From Knoxdaviesia capensis (taxonomy: Eukaryota; Ascomycota; Sordariomycetes; Microascales; Gondwanamycetaceae), in contig LNGK01000006.1 of the NCBI GenBank assembly GCA_001510575.1, positions 1,297,565-1,361,564 of the forward strand: a DNA stretch of 64,000 bases. Reading direction: 5' to 3'. This document shows, one piece after another, positions 10,655-22,495 of this stretch; position 1 is the stretch's first letter; the number at the start of each line of letters is the position of its first letter. The translations under genes and the position numbers were made by a program. The notes beneath the pieces are model-generated. The model was not told the DNA's origin. It did no database searches and saw only the letters and a list, made by a program, of their open reading frames with translations.

Positions 10655-13486
10655 ATGTACGGCCCATCGCATGCCGCCGGCAGGGCGCCGCGTCCGCCGG
10701 ATGGATACAGGTCAATCCGGGATATCTTGGACGGGAAAGAGGACCTTCACTCGATTATCAACGTCATTGGCGTTGTGACTGCTTGTGAACCTGCCATCCA
10801 AACTCGTGGAGACGGTAGGTCGCCTGCTTCCCTATCCTGTGTATCTCTGGATATCTCTCCCACGTTATCATAGGCTGAGTGACTGACTCAACCCCATTGC
10901 TTCTCTCCAGACTTCAAAGCCGTATTTCAGCTGGTTGATGGATCTGTTGGCGCGTCCTACGAGTCGTTGGGCGTGACGGTGTTCCGCAAGCAGCGTGAAA
11001 TGCCCGCTATATCGACTTCTGATGTAGTCGTGATAACCGCCATAAAGGTACACCCAGTCATATACAGTCATATACCCACACGTACTTGTGACCGCCCACT
11101 AGACTGACACTGCCACACAGGTGCAAATTTTCAGAAACGCACTCTCCCTCCTCTCAAATCTTCAAACCACTTTCTTCGTCTTCGACTCGACCATTCTCCA
11201 GAAGTCTCCCTCTACCATACAGATCACGAACGCCCTCAGGCGGACCCCCGATTGCTCCAGAATGCCCAACAAGCCGCTATCCATCCCCGAGCAACAGTAT
11301 CTCCCGCAGGTGTTCAGCCAGGTGAAAGGCCTCGGCGTTCTTGATCACCTGTCGCACACCACCACCGCCGCGGCATCTCCTGGTCCGTCTCGGTATGATC
11401 CTCCCGCCGGAACACAAACAACCGATGTTGTGGTCTCATCGTCCTACTCATCCCACGACCGTTACAGCCTGCTCTCCAACGTTCAGGAGTGGAAATTTTA
11501 CGACATGATTGTGCAGGTTGTTCGGGAGCCGTTCACCGGTGGCTCCGACCGGACCACGCTCTGGGTCACCGACTACACCACCAACGAACACTTCCACAAC
11601 TTCGAGTACCAGCCCGGCATGGAGGATGCCGGCACACTTGGCGATGAGTTTGGCTATACTCTGAAGTTCGTGTCGGGTTCCGGTGGTGACCGTCATGCCG
11701 GCCCTTACGGCAAGCAGTGTCTTCAGATCACCTGCTATGATCAGCACTCAAGGGCCGTCCAGGAACACGTGCAACGGGACTCGTGGGTGTGTCTGTTGAA
11801 CGTGCAAGTGAAGTTTGGGGGCAATGGGCAGAACCTCGAGGGCTTTCTGAGGGGACGCCGCGCTACATCTAGTATCGGTATGGGCTCTACCGGCACCATT
11901 AGTGTCAAGGTGCTGGACCCGTACGACGTGCAAAATGTGCCGCCGCGTATGAAGGATGCGCTGGCGCGCAAATTCAAGTATGAGAAGCTGCTACGGGAGC
12001 AGACTAAGGAGTTCCGCCAGCAGACCAAGGCCCAGGCCGCCGGCTCCTCGGCTGCCGCCCCGGCGAAAAAGTCTTCCGCCCCCCCTGTGAAGCGCCCGGC
12101 CCCAGTTCCAGCGAGAACCCGGGGTAGTGGCCGGTCGGATGGGGATGAAACACCGCAGAGTAGTGTTCCTCCCCCGTCACTTGCACCCTCGGCATCATCG
12201 GCATCCGCTCGGATCAAGCAGCGACCGGCTGAGTTGGTGTCATCGAGGGTGACACGGTCTTCCGCCTCTCCGAAAAAGCGCAAGGCTGTTGCAGATAGTG
12301 TTGATGGTGAAGACGATGACCACGATGGGAGTGGTCTGCCACCGCCGGCGAAGAGTATGCCGTCTGCAAGACAGCGACGCAACATGCAGCGCGCAAAACG
12401 GGCGAATGAGGAGCTGGAGAAGATCGTGTCGATGAGCAACCAGGCTGGTCTCAACCCTGACAGTAAGTTTTCCTTTTGAACTTTCTTCCCCGCTCCACCT
12501 CGTGTCGTGCACGCAAGCCCTGATATGTATCTAACGACAAACCCCCCAAAATAGTCACTTGTATGAGCAGCGCCGAACCGCTCTCGTCCATCGCCGACAT
12601 GCTACGACCGGTTTTCTACGAGCCCCCACAACCCCGAGACGGGTCGGCAGCCCCAATCAAGATTCAACTGCCCTTTAACAACGCCAAGTACCGCACTGTG
12701 GTGCGGGCAGTCGATTTCCACCCACCAAACATTGAGGACTTTGCCACCGCGCACGTGATGACAGAGTACGAGGTACTGTTCGCCGGGAACGACAACAGCG
12801 ACGGGGCCGAGGCCGACATCTCCGACCTGCCATCGGAGTTTTCCGATGACAACGACGATAGCAACAACGGGGGGCGTCCGGGGCGACCGCGGCAGTATGA
12901 GTGGCGGTTCGCGCTGAAGCTAGAGGATGCGAACCCGGACGCGCCAGTGCGAGCGCCGCGGAACTCGATGTGGGTGATTGTTGATAACAACGCGGGCGAG
13001 ATGCTGACCGGGATTGACGCGTGTGACCTGCGGGCGACGCCGGTCATGCTCAAGCGGCTGCAGTACCAGCTGGGCAAGCTGTGGGGCGACCTTGACCGGG
13101 TGAAGAGGCGGGCGGCGGCGAATGCGGCGGCCAATGCGGCACAGCGCCAGCGTGCGGTGCGGAACATTGACCTGGCGCCGCCTGTCGACAGCTCCGATGT
13201 CGAGGCGGCAACGCCCGCCTCCCGCCGGCTGCGGACTAGCGTGCTGACGGCCGCAGCGGTAGCGGCCAGCGGTAGCGGCAGCGGGTACCCGGGGGGTGGC
13301 TCTGTGGCGGCGGCGCTCAGCGAACAGGAGCAGCGGCTTGCAGCGCGGCCGTTCTCGTGCTGTGTCCGGCAGTACGGCGTGCAGGTGACGGAGGAGGACG
13401 CCGAGCTGTGTGATGCAGGCGAGGGCAAGCGGTGGCAGCGCGTGTATGGTCTGTTTGGGACCAAGCTGTCGTACATTCCCGGGTAG
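10655..13486 (+). CDS. POT1: Telomere end-binding protein POT1
   Basis: Shelterin-type protein that binds the single-stranded telomere overhang through OB folds. Four exons: 10655-10814, 10911-11047, 11121-12462 and 12555-13486, giving 856 aa. Each junction keeps frame and has standard GT..AG borders; branch CTAAC is at 12531. The N-terminal OB fold (Telo_bind type, ~12-130) is assembled across exons 1-3, including DDFKAVFQLVDG and VVVITAIKVQIFRN. A second OB fold of the POT1PC type lies at ~205-360, with KFYDMIVQVVREPF and TLWVTDYT. Then come a low-complexity Ala/Pro/Ser linker (~400-540) with basic stretches, an acidic patch (GEDDDHDGS), and a C-terminal domain in exon 4 where I recognise no family; in fission yeast Pot1 the C-terminus binds Tpz1. 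The ATG at 10655 is chosen because the longer frame upstream has no ATG. Confidence 0.88.
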
Positions 13487-14345
13487 ATGCGGGCGGTACG
13501 CAGCTATCTGCCGTTCTTTCTTTTCGTCTATCTTCATTTTCATAGTCTGGTCGCGTTTGGAGGCGCAGGATTCGTGGACGTCGGATCGGATCGGGGCAAG
13601 GGCTTCAGTCGGAGGGGTATGATTAGCTTTAGCAGCGTTAATGATTATGACGATATCCTATACCATCTATGTACAATCAGCTTCAAACACATCGTGCGAT
13701 CTTTAGAGCAACTTTTGATGCACGTCGAGGTTAAACCGGGCCAAGCTATTCTCTCCAACGGATATCACTAGATTACACTGGGTTGAGCGAAAGCCAACAG
13801 AGCTTGATAACGGCACAATGAAAATCAAATGCATGCGTGAATCTCAATAAAAGGAACAAGAAATGGGAGAGAAAACACGTTCCCAGCCGATAGATACAGA
13901 GCAAGACGAAAGAAGAAAAGGCAGAGACACCCAAGAGCAAAAAAAAGAAGAAAAAAAACATCATCAACGTGGGTTCCTTAGATCCATTAAGTCTCTCCTC
14001 CATACGCGATTTCAGAATAGACCTCCTATTCCATCCGCCCAAGAAACGAGAAAAGAAAAGAAGAAAAAACATCATGAGAGAGGAAAGAAAAAAAAAGCGG
14101 TAAAAGGGGGATTTCTCCAACAGAGAATAAAATAAACGACGCCGGATTTGGGGGGTTTTAGTTACGGAGAGAAGAGGGTGGACGAGAATATTATTGGACT
14201 TTTTTTTGGTGGGAGTGAGGAAGAGAAGAACGAACGCCGGGCTCCGAGCTTGAAACCACACAAGCAGGTATAACCACAAAAGCAAACCACCAGACCAGAC
14301 AAGCAGAACATCAGCACGCAACCGGTGGGTTTTGTTTTGTGATTT
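13487..14345. other. Intergenic region between convergent POT1 and SCC3 genes
   Basis: This stretch holds 3' ends only. The right half is A/G-rich on the plus strand, that is, pyrimidine-rich downstream of SCC3. No coding potential beyond chance frames, and no RNA gene seen. Confidence 0.6.
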
Positions 14346-17300
14346 TTAGTCCGAATCGTACGGCTCCAGGGCTCGGTCCAACTCGGCGTCGTCAATGTCC
14401 AGATCAAAGTCGAAGTTCTCGTCGTCGTCCGCCATCACGCCGGCGGCGGCGGCGAGCAGCGAGGCTGTGATGGGTGCCGCGGCGGGGGTGGATGCCGAGG
14501 CCGCGCCTCCGCCGGCGGCGGCGCCGGCGGCGCGCTTGGCCGCGCTGCGTTTCTTGTCGTCGGGGTCGACCAGGCTCGCGAGCCGCGCCTCGTCGAGGTA
14601 CGCGACCACCTCCTTGTAGTTGTTGCCCAGGCGCAGCTGGTTGCGCAGGAGCCGGCGGCGCAGCTTGCCGGATGTGGGCCCGTGGTTGTCGAGCACTTTG
14701 GCCGCAATCGCGAGCACGTACTTGGCTGCCAGCTCGCAGAGCACGCGCTCCAGCCGCAGCTCGGTGACCAGGCGGTCGGCCCGGCCCTGCGCCGTCAGGT
14801 CCTCGTCGGCCTCGTCGTCGTCGTCGAGCAGGTCGTCCGGGTCGACGGGGTCCTCGTCGTCGGCGGGTTCGTTGAGCGTCTTCTTGGTCTTCTTCGCAAA
14901 CGCCCGCTCGGCCGCATCGAGCACGAACACCAGCTCGTTGACGAGCGACGAGTCGACCGGCGCCACCAGGCGTGAGAGCCGGTCGATGCCCGTAGCGGAT
15001 GCCGAGCTAGGCTTGCGCCGTGTCTGGTCGAGCAGTGGCCGCAGCGTGGCGAACAGCACGTGGAAGTCGCACACACAGCCAGCGGCGTATAGCTGGATCT
15101 CGTCGCTGAAGGTACGTGTGGAAAAGGTCTCGACAAGGTGGCGGAGATAGCTTTGGCGGAGGAACGCAAGCTCGTCAACCGACTTGACCGAAATGTCGGC
15201 ACCGGCTTGGAGCTGCTGCTGGATCGAGCGGACCTTCCACATGAAGTAAAACTGCGACGCCTTGATGGCAAACGACGTGACGTCATCCTCCAGGTCGTCG
15301 ATCTCCTCGTCGACCTGGTCGTATTTGCCGCGGCGCACAATGCTAACCAGCAGCGAGATGGCCGAGCCGGCCGAGCCCGCTGTGGTTCCCTTGGCGTCCA
15401 GCTCGGTCACGCAGTCACCAACGCTGGCCAACAGACTCGCCTTGGTCAGGATGGTGGAAAGATCCTCCAGTTGCCGCAGTTCGAGGTTTCCACGCACGGA
15501 GAGATCACAGTTACGATCAAAGTTGCGCAGGGCCTCGATCACCGGCTCCCAGAGACTAGCGATCTGGCTATCGACAATCTCCTCAAGCTCGTCAAATCGG
15601 CGGGCATGCAGGAGGGCCGCGGTTGCTTCGGTCAGAACGCGGCGCTCGTTATGGCGCGTGAACTGAATGGCAATCTCCTGAATCAGCTGGCGGTATGAGC
15701 TCGAGTCCTGGCGGAGCTGGGTGAAGACGTCGTAGTCGAGGAAGTGCTCAAGTCGCAGGACGGCCGCCGCAGTGGTAGCATCGCCACCGTACTTGCTAAG
15801 GAGCTGGCGCATGGTCAGTGTCAGGTTGGCAGCCAATTCTTCCTGGCCCTCGGCAATCTCGGCTCGGGTGGGCTTGCGCTTGTTCTTGTCAGCCGGGTCA
15901 ACCGCCGCGGGTTGCTGTGGAGCCAGGCTCATCTTGACTGAAGCAGCCATGACCTCGAGCAGAACCAGTTCTTCGCGGCCCTCAGGCGCAACAGCCTCCA
16001 TCACCACGCGGTCATTAGAGCGCTTTGTCTTTCGGTTGCCGTAGCCGTAGTTGTTATGGCTGGCGCCATTGTTATCGGAAAGCGAGCTGACAGAGTGGTC
16101 GAACAGCAGGTACCGAGACAGCGCCTCCCAGTTTCTCACCTCAGGCACCTTCTCGAAGAGGACCTGGGCAGCCAGAGCCACGCGCGACTCCGGAATGGAT
16201 GAGCTAAGCATCATCTCGGACGACGTGGCCTCTAGGCCGTGGTGGATCGCGACATCTTCGTTGGCTTCGAGCTGACTATCGTACGCAGCAAGGTTCTCGG
16301 CGAGACACTTGATGGTCAGCCATTGCTCGCGGGGAGCGTCTAGATCCTCCTCAGACACCGAGCCAAAAACTTCTGAAATAACACCAGCGCCACCAACCAT
16401 CTCGATCTTGGCCTCCAGGAGATCGCGCACGCAGGCAATGAAGAAAGGCACCACGGCCTTGCGCACACGCGGATCGCTATCGAAGACCAGACGGCCCATG
16501 GCATCGATCTCATCAGGCTCAAGCATACCGGCCGAGCGCAACACTTCGATCAGGCTGATAGCCGACACGCGCACCGAGACCTCGGCATCCTTGGTGGCCA
16601 TCTCAATCAGGCGCGGCCGGAACCGGTCGATGAAGTGGCCGAGTCTCTGGGCGTCGCGACGGAAGATGCGCATCAGTTGGCGCAAGACTTCGAGGCGGGT
16701 GGTGTGCGACGTGTCTGAGAGCATCCATCCGAGATAGCGCAGGTACCCGGGCTCCATATAAACGGTGGGGAGCGCCCAGATCCAGGTACCGAGAGCTTCA
16801 ACGCACTCGGTGCGGATCTTTGGATCGATATCGCGGTAGCGGTGGACAAAGACGGTGTCAAAGAAGTCCTTGATCTGATCTTGGCAGATTCCGCGGTTGT
16901 TATTAGCATCGGTGAGGGTGCGCTGCATCTCGATGACCTTCTGCTTGTTCTTGGCGCGCTTGCCGGCGCTGATCTGCTGCTCAATGCTGGCAACACGGCG
17001 GTCAAGAACATCGGCGACCTCGACCAGGCCAGTCTGCATCATAAGCGCAATGGTGGTGGCGGTGTGTCGGAAAGGGCGCAGCGTCGATGACGAGAGCGAG
17101 GCAATCCAGGTGTGGAGGGTGGAGATGAGGCCCTGGTCGTCATAGAGAATGTCGGTTTCGTGCAGGAGCATGATGAGGGTGGTGAAGAAGACGGAGAGAA
17201 GATCGCGGAACGACTTGCTGGAGCCGCGGCGCTTGGATACGAGGGGATATTCGGTGATGGTTTGTTGCTAGAAGAGGGTTAGCTTTTCACGACATCATGA

Positions 17301-18094
17301 GTGGCTGTAGCGAATGCGCCGGGTCCTACTCACGTCTTGGTACACGGCCTGGATGTCGGTCAGACGGTTCTGGCAGTTTTCCGGGTCGCGAATATCATCT
17401 TCGTCGATGGTGAGATCGCAGCCGGAGCATTGAAGGCAGAAGTTGACGAGTTCGGTGACGGCGGCATCGGCGTTTGCGCGATACTTGATGAGCCACTGTT
17501 CGGCGGCGGTCTGGGGAGCCTCGCGGCCGGAGAAAATGACGGCTGTGTTGGGGAGAGAAGATGATAGAACTGGTTAGAAGGGTGCAGTCGCGACCAAGCA
17601 CTACACAATGCGCAAGCCATATGTATGCACTCACCATAGAGCGAGTTGCCTTCAGGGACACCCTCCAGCCGCACCGTCTTCTTAGGACGCGACGGCAGCA
17701 TGGCGCCATTTCCGGTCTTAACCCGCTTCAGCGCCGGCTTCCGGGGACGGGGAGCCGACTTGGCCTGCTTCTTGTTATGCGAGCGGCGTCCACCCTCTTG
17801 GTGGTCGAGGTCGCGCTCGTCGTCGTCCTCGTCGCCACCGGACTCGGCGCCAAAGTCTTCGACTTCGTCCTCATCGACGAGGCTCTCGGGCGGATCGCTA
17901 AGGTCGTCGTCATCATCGTCGTCATTAAGGCCGCGCATCGGCATGCCGTTGTGGTCGACGCCCGACGCGTTGCGCTTCCGTTTCGGCGCGGCGACGGCTG
18001 CCGGTGGCTGTGTAGCGAAGCCGGTAAATTCCCGGGGCGCGACGCGTCCGGACCGGGACGGATCGGCGAACGATTGAAGCATCAAGTTGTCCAT
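14346..18094 (-). CDS. SCC3: Cohesin subunit SCC3/STAG (stromalin family)
   Basis: HEAT-repeat subunit of cohesin that binds the kleisin and DNA, needed for sister-chromatid cohesion. Three exons: 18094-17635, 17542-17334 and 17267-14346, giving 1,196 aa (yeast Scc3/Irr1 is 1,150). Introns are 92 and 66 bp with GTGAGT donors; the second has branch GCTAACC. The N-terminus is acidic and disordered (a run of Asp near 90, then Lys/Arg clusters). The STAG domain (~160-300) crosses all three exons, with EQWLIKYRANADAAVTELVN and KSFRDLLSVFFTTLIM. The stromalin conservative domain follows at ~363-450 (FVHRYRDIDPKIRTECVEAL, YLRYLGWMLSDTSH). The rest is helical, with acidic patches near the end and an Ala-rich tail ending YDSD. 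The gene converges on POT1 and diverges from UreD. Confidence 0.94.
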
Positions 18095-19094
18095 GATGGA
18101 AAGAGAATCGGCAAGAGGTGGATGCGATTCGAGGCCAGTTGATCGGCCAGCGAGCGGAGTGCGATTATCGGATGTTTCCCCCCTCCTAAAAAAACACACA
18201 CAAAATGTCGTGATGGTTCAAACTGTCGTCGTTAATCAGACCCTTGCTGGAAATAGAAACAGGAGGGGCGAGGTAAACATTGAGGACACAGATTCGAACG
18301 AAAGGAAAAGGGGAATCCGGATAAAATCACAACAAGAAAACCGTCAATGGGGGGAAAAGATTGACGACAAGAAAAAAGAAAGACGACAAGGAAAAACGGA
18401 AAAGAGGGAAACGGTGAGTTGGTGATAATTTGTGAAGGAGGAAAAAAAAAAGTGAAGAGGAGGAGGGGAGACTAACAAAAAATAAAAATAAAATAAATGA
18501 TTCTCGCGGATTTTCGATTTCGTAAGATGAAGAGGGAGGCGAGAAGGAACGACCAGGACAAACAGACAAGGCAGGAGCCAGGAAAAAAAACGCCAACAGC
18601 GCGTGTTCGTGTCAGGCCGAAAATATCAATGCAGATGTACTGTGTATACTGTGCATGGCTAATTAGCACTGTTTAAACAGTATTTAGATTAAATTTGGTG
18701 CACTGTGTAGATCCAGCCAATCACAGCTCGCGATTGGCAGCTAGTGGCGCGAAAGCTGTCTTGTAGCAGCTACATACATTTACAGTGCCTCGTACAGCTT
18801 TACACAGGTAGCCTATACTCCCGGCCGTCAATCGGCGCTCGCCGGTGCAAATCCAACGACATCTGGCCCTCATGCAGTCTTCGGTCTGTCGTTTATCCAT
18901 CATTGCGCTCATCACTTTGACTCCAACCCACTACAATGGCTTTTCCACGTTCTCAATGAGTACCGTGGCACGCTACTGCCGCTTGTTGTTTGCTGATCAC
19001 CGAGGCATAGGCTAAAGCGCTGCCGTTGTTGCTGCCGTTCCGAGCTCCGTTGCTCCGTTGCCCCGCTTAGCGGCCCTTCCACCTCGCCATTATC
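18095..19094. promoter_or_regulatory. Bidirectional promoter region of SCC3 and UreD
   Basis: One kilobase between divergent starts. Two CCAAT boxes in opposite orientation (18717-18721 and, inverted, 18733-18737) flank a GGCGCGAAA word at 18746-18754 that resembles an E2F/MBF-type cell-cycle site, which would suit the cohesin gene. Bases 18420-18500 are A/G-rich. No TATA box is evident and no ORF here is credible. Confidence 0.4.
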
Positions 19095-20105
19095 ATGGCC
19101 TCTCCGTTCCCCAAGTCGTCTAGCGTGCCGGGCGCCGGTCACATCACGGCCGTGCGTCAACCCTCGGGCCAGTCGGGTCTTGAAAGCTTCGCGTTTCAGT
19201 ACCCGTTGAAGCTGATTTCGCCGCATCCGGCCGCCCACGAGCCCAGCGTGACGGTGTGGCTGCTGTCGTATGGCGGCGGGTTGGTGGCCGGCGATGCGAT
19301 CGACATCTGCGTGACCGTGCGGGCGGGTGCGCGGCTGAGTCTGCTGACGCAGGGCCACACCAAGATCTTCCGGTCGGAGACTCCCGGGGTGGTCACGCGA
19401 CAGACGATGCGCGCCGAGATTGCGCCCGGCGCGGCGCTGTGTCTGCTGCCGGACCCCGTGCAGCCATTCGCGATGAGTACCTACGAGCAAACCCAGGTGT
19501 TCCGTCTGGCGCCAGATGCGTCGTTATGTCTTCTGGACTGGGTCACGCAGGGCCGGACGGCACGCGGCGAGAACTGGTCGCTGACGCGCTGGGTCGGCCG
19601 CAACGAGGTGTGGCATGTTCCCGAGGCGCCGGCCGGGGGGCCGGAAGCGGCCCGTCCTCGGCTCCTCGTGCGCGACAGCGTCATTCTCAACGGAGAAGCC
19701 GACGCCATTCTGAACCAGCCGCTCAGCACAACCATGCACAAGAAGGGCATCTTCGCCACGCTGATCCTCCGGGGACCGTTGATGGCCGGTCTGGCCAGCT
19801 TCTTCCAGGCCGAGTTTGCGGCTCTACCGCGGCTTGGCGCCCGGGACTTCCGCAGCGCCGAAGCGCGTGCGCGCGACGAGAGTGACGCGCTACAGGACGA
19901 CGAGGCGGCGTGGCGGCTCAAGCGGCTGCGCATCGAGGAGGTCGGCGGAGTGCTGTGGTCGGCGGCGAATGTGCGCGGATGCACGGTGGTCAAGTTCGGA
20001 GCTGATACCGTTGAGGCCGGCCATGTGTGGATTGCGTCTATGATCGCGAGAGAAGGTACTATCGCGAGGGAATTTGGTGAGCAGGCGACGTTTTGTGTGC
20101 GATGA
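19095..20105 (+). CDS. ureD: Urease accessory protein UreD
   Basis: Cytosolic scaffold that, with UreF and UreG, delivers nickel to apo-urease. Single exon of 336 aa, a usual length for fungal UreD. Family features are visible: VTVWLLSYGGGLVAGDAIDI near residue 50, the LSLLTQGHTKIFRS segment (~92-105) that matches the family's TQ...K block, LCLLPDPVQPFAMSTYEQTQ (~119-138) and LDWVTQGRTARGE (~152-164). The C-terminus ends FGEQATFCVR. The ATG at 19095 follows a short leader. The partner genes ureF, ureG and urease are not in the window, as expected for fungi, where they are unlinked. Confidence 0.93.
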   Translation: MASPFPKSSSVPGAGHITAVRQPSGQSGLESFAFQYPLKLISPHPAAHEPSVTVWLLSYGGGLVAGDAIDICVTVRAGARLSLLTQGHTKIFRSETPGVVTRQTMRAEIAPGAALCLLPDPVQPFAMSTYEQTQVFRLAPDASLCLLDWVTQGRTARGENWSLTRWVGRNEVWHVPEAPAGGPEAARPRLLVRDSVILNGEADAILNQPLSTTMHKKGIFATLILRGPLMAGLASFFQAEFAALPRLGARDFRSAEARARDESDALQDDEAAWRLKRLRIEEVGGVLWSAANVRGCTVVKFGADTVEAGHVWIASMIAREGTIAREFGEQATFCVR

Positions 20106-20714
20106 GTCCTCTCGAGAGTATCTGGAGCTTGGAGTTTATATATAGAGCTGCCTGTATTTCAGCTTCTGATTTTGGTTGACCCAAATTTATAGCGGCCCCA
20201 GTGTATCTTCAGGGGCTCGCTATCATTATGTGCTCAGTATAGCCGCTATGACATTTGCGAGACCGCCTACAACTATAGCGCCTCACCCCTATATATCTGA
20301 AGCTTCACTACCTGCATTGCCCCGCCATTGGAATATCCCGCCTAAATCCTTATCGGAGCTGTGAACCTCACCAATTCCTTATCGGCCAGTGTGGATTTTT
20401 TTCCCAACTTTTTAGGGAATTTTTCTTCTTTTGCACCTCAATATATCTCCATACATCAACATAATCGCCTTATTGCCCTAACCTGCATAATTAATAACCC
20501 CAGTGCTTACGTTCTCAATATTCCTTTTATATTTTGACGATCATCACTGTTCTTTGTTTTCTTTTTCTCCAAATCTCACTCTGACCATACAAATTGGGGT
20601 AACGGTGGTCTCACACATTTACGAAGTGTGACTATTACCACTCCAACCGTCAACTGACCCTCTCGAACTCTTCTGTCGACACGTTACATCTCCAATACCA
20701 GTCGACTACACATA
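20106..20714. promoter_or_regulatory. Intergenic region and leader upstream of RPC4
   Basis: About 0.6 kb between two plus-strand genes. The main structure is a nested stem at 20594-20646, about 70 bases before the RPC4 start: outer TTGGGGT pairs with ACTCCAA, and inner TCACAC pairs with GTGTGA around a nine-base loop. A CT-rich stretch precedes it, typical of a fungal core promoter. No ORF is credible. Confidence 0.4.
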
Positions 20715-22495
20715 ATGCAGCGCGGTTCAGCCTCAGCCCGGCGATCACGCGGCCGGGGCCGGGGCGGCTCTTCGGCTTCGGCTCGAGGCGGGGCAGCAGC
20801 AGCGGCGGCCGCGACAGCAACCCCTACGATCAAAGAAGAGCCTTCCGCACGCGACCCGAGCCTCGCATCGGTGCCCACGACTCCCATCCCCGAATCGATT
20901 CCGACCGACGGTGCTACGGCTGCTCCGATAACAACGCGGTCCGGAGCCACGGCTGGCGCAAGTGCGGCGTGGGCGGGTCGCTTTCGCCCCAAGAATGCGC
21001 GCCGCAGCGAAGCCGAGCGCGCGTTGATTGCCGAGCAGGAGGCGCAGAAGCAGCGGGAGCGCGCTGCGGAAGAGGCCCGTGCACGCCCGCGAAGCCGGTT
21101 CCGCGGCGGGCGGAGTCGTGGAAATGCCATGGGCATGGCCCGACGGCCGCATAACCCTGACAATCCGATCCAGCCTGGTGAGTGGCCTTGTCGTGTTTTG
21201 TTCCTGCTCTCCTGCTACTTGAACTTCATAGACTAACCGTGTCTCCTTTTTTTCTTGTCTTCTCAGGTCAATCCTCGCAAGCATACAACAGCTCGGTCAA
21301 GTTCGAACGCACCTCCCGCGGCTCCAGTAAGATCTTCCAGCCGCGCGAATCTCGAATCAACGCCGATAAGCTCGGCGCTGACTCCGACGGGCGCCCTAAG
21401 CGCGAGGCGGACGGCGAGGGGGGCGAACACGCCGACGGCGAGGACGGCGAGGACGAGAGTGAGAGCACCGGTCCCAACAGCGGCGGCAGCGGCAGCGGCA
21501 GCTTCTTCGGCAGCCAGCGGTACCCGGGTATTGCGCCTCTGGGTATATTCCGCACGAAGCATAAGCGGCCCGGCGAGACGGTGGTGGCTGCTACCGCCGA
21601 CGACCCGCAGGTGATTTCCTCGTCGGGCGACAGCAGCAAGGACGACGATTCGGATGAAGCTATGGGCGGCGACGATGATCAGGACGACGGCGCTACCTGG
21701 CATGCGGCTGCGGACGTGGATCTGAATGTTGACCCGTCGAAACTCGCCACACAGGTCGCCGCCAAGCCGAAGCCCGAGCCGGCCGCCGAGTCGCCGCCTG
21801 AGGTGCGGGCCAACGCGAACCGGGGCAATAAGAAACGTGTGGTCATGCCTCCGTCGCACGATCCCGAGGCGGAGCGCCGCGCCGCGGCTTACAGTCTGCT
21901 GGCGAGCGAGTTTGGCAGTATGCAGCTGGATGCCGGGGGTGAAGGGCTGGACGAAACCGAGGCTGCGGCCGCCGCCGCTGCAGCTGCCGCCAGCCGCGAG
22001 GGCCGGATGTACCTGTTCCAGTTCCCGCCGGTGATGCCACCGCTGGCGCTCGTCAACCGGGGCGCGGCGGCCGTCAAATCCGAGGCCGGCGCACCGCGCG
22101 GCGGGCGGAGCAGCGGTCCTTCCGAGCCGGTCGACCTTACCGACGACGACGCCGCGCCGGCTGCTGTGCGGGCCGAGGCTAACCCCAGCGGCTATGTCGG
22201 GCAGATGGTGGTGCGGCGGTCGGGCAAGGTCGAGATGAACTGGGGCGGGCTGGTGTTCGACATGATGCCGGCGGTTAAGAAGGACTTTGTCACGTCGGCG
22301 GCGCTGGTGCAGTTCAACGACGAGAAACGCCGGCCGGGCGGGATTGGCGCGGCGGCTGCGGCGGCTGCTGACGAGACCTACGATGGACGGGCTGTTGGGC
22401 TGGGCCGCATCATGGGCGAGTTTATCCTTGCGCCCCGGTTGGGTGAGGATGAGGGGTGGGTTATCAATGAGGAGGATCTGAGAGCGGATGTGTAA
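20715..22495 (+). CDS. RPC53: DNA-directed RNA polymerase III subunit RPC4
   Basis: Subunit of the TFIIF-like RPC4-RPC5 subcomplex of RNA polymerase III, which acts in initiation and termination on tRNA and 5S genes. Two exons, 20715-21177 and 21267-22495, giving 563 aa. The intron 21178-21266 has donor GTGAGT, a CTAACC branch and acceptor CTCAG. The N-terminus is Arg/Gly-rich and basic (RRSRGRGRGGSS), followed by a charged helix (ERALIAEQEAQKQRERAAEE) and a conserved segment after the junction (GSSKIFQPRESRIN). The middle is acidic and disordered. The last ~130 residues form the Rpc4 family domain, with YVGQMVVRRSGKVEMNWGG and FDMMPAVKKDFVTSAALVQF, which contacts RPC5. Yeast Rpc53 is shorter (422 aa); the extra length is low-complexity. 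Confidence 0.9.
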
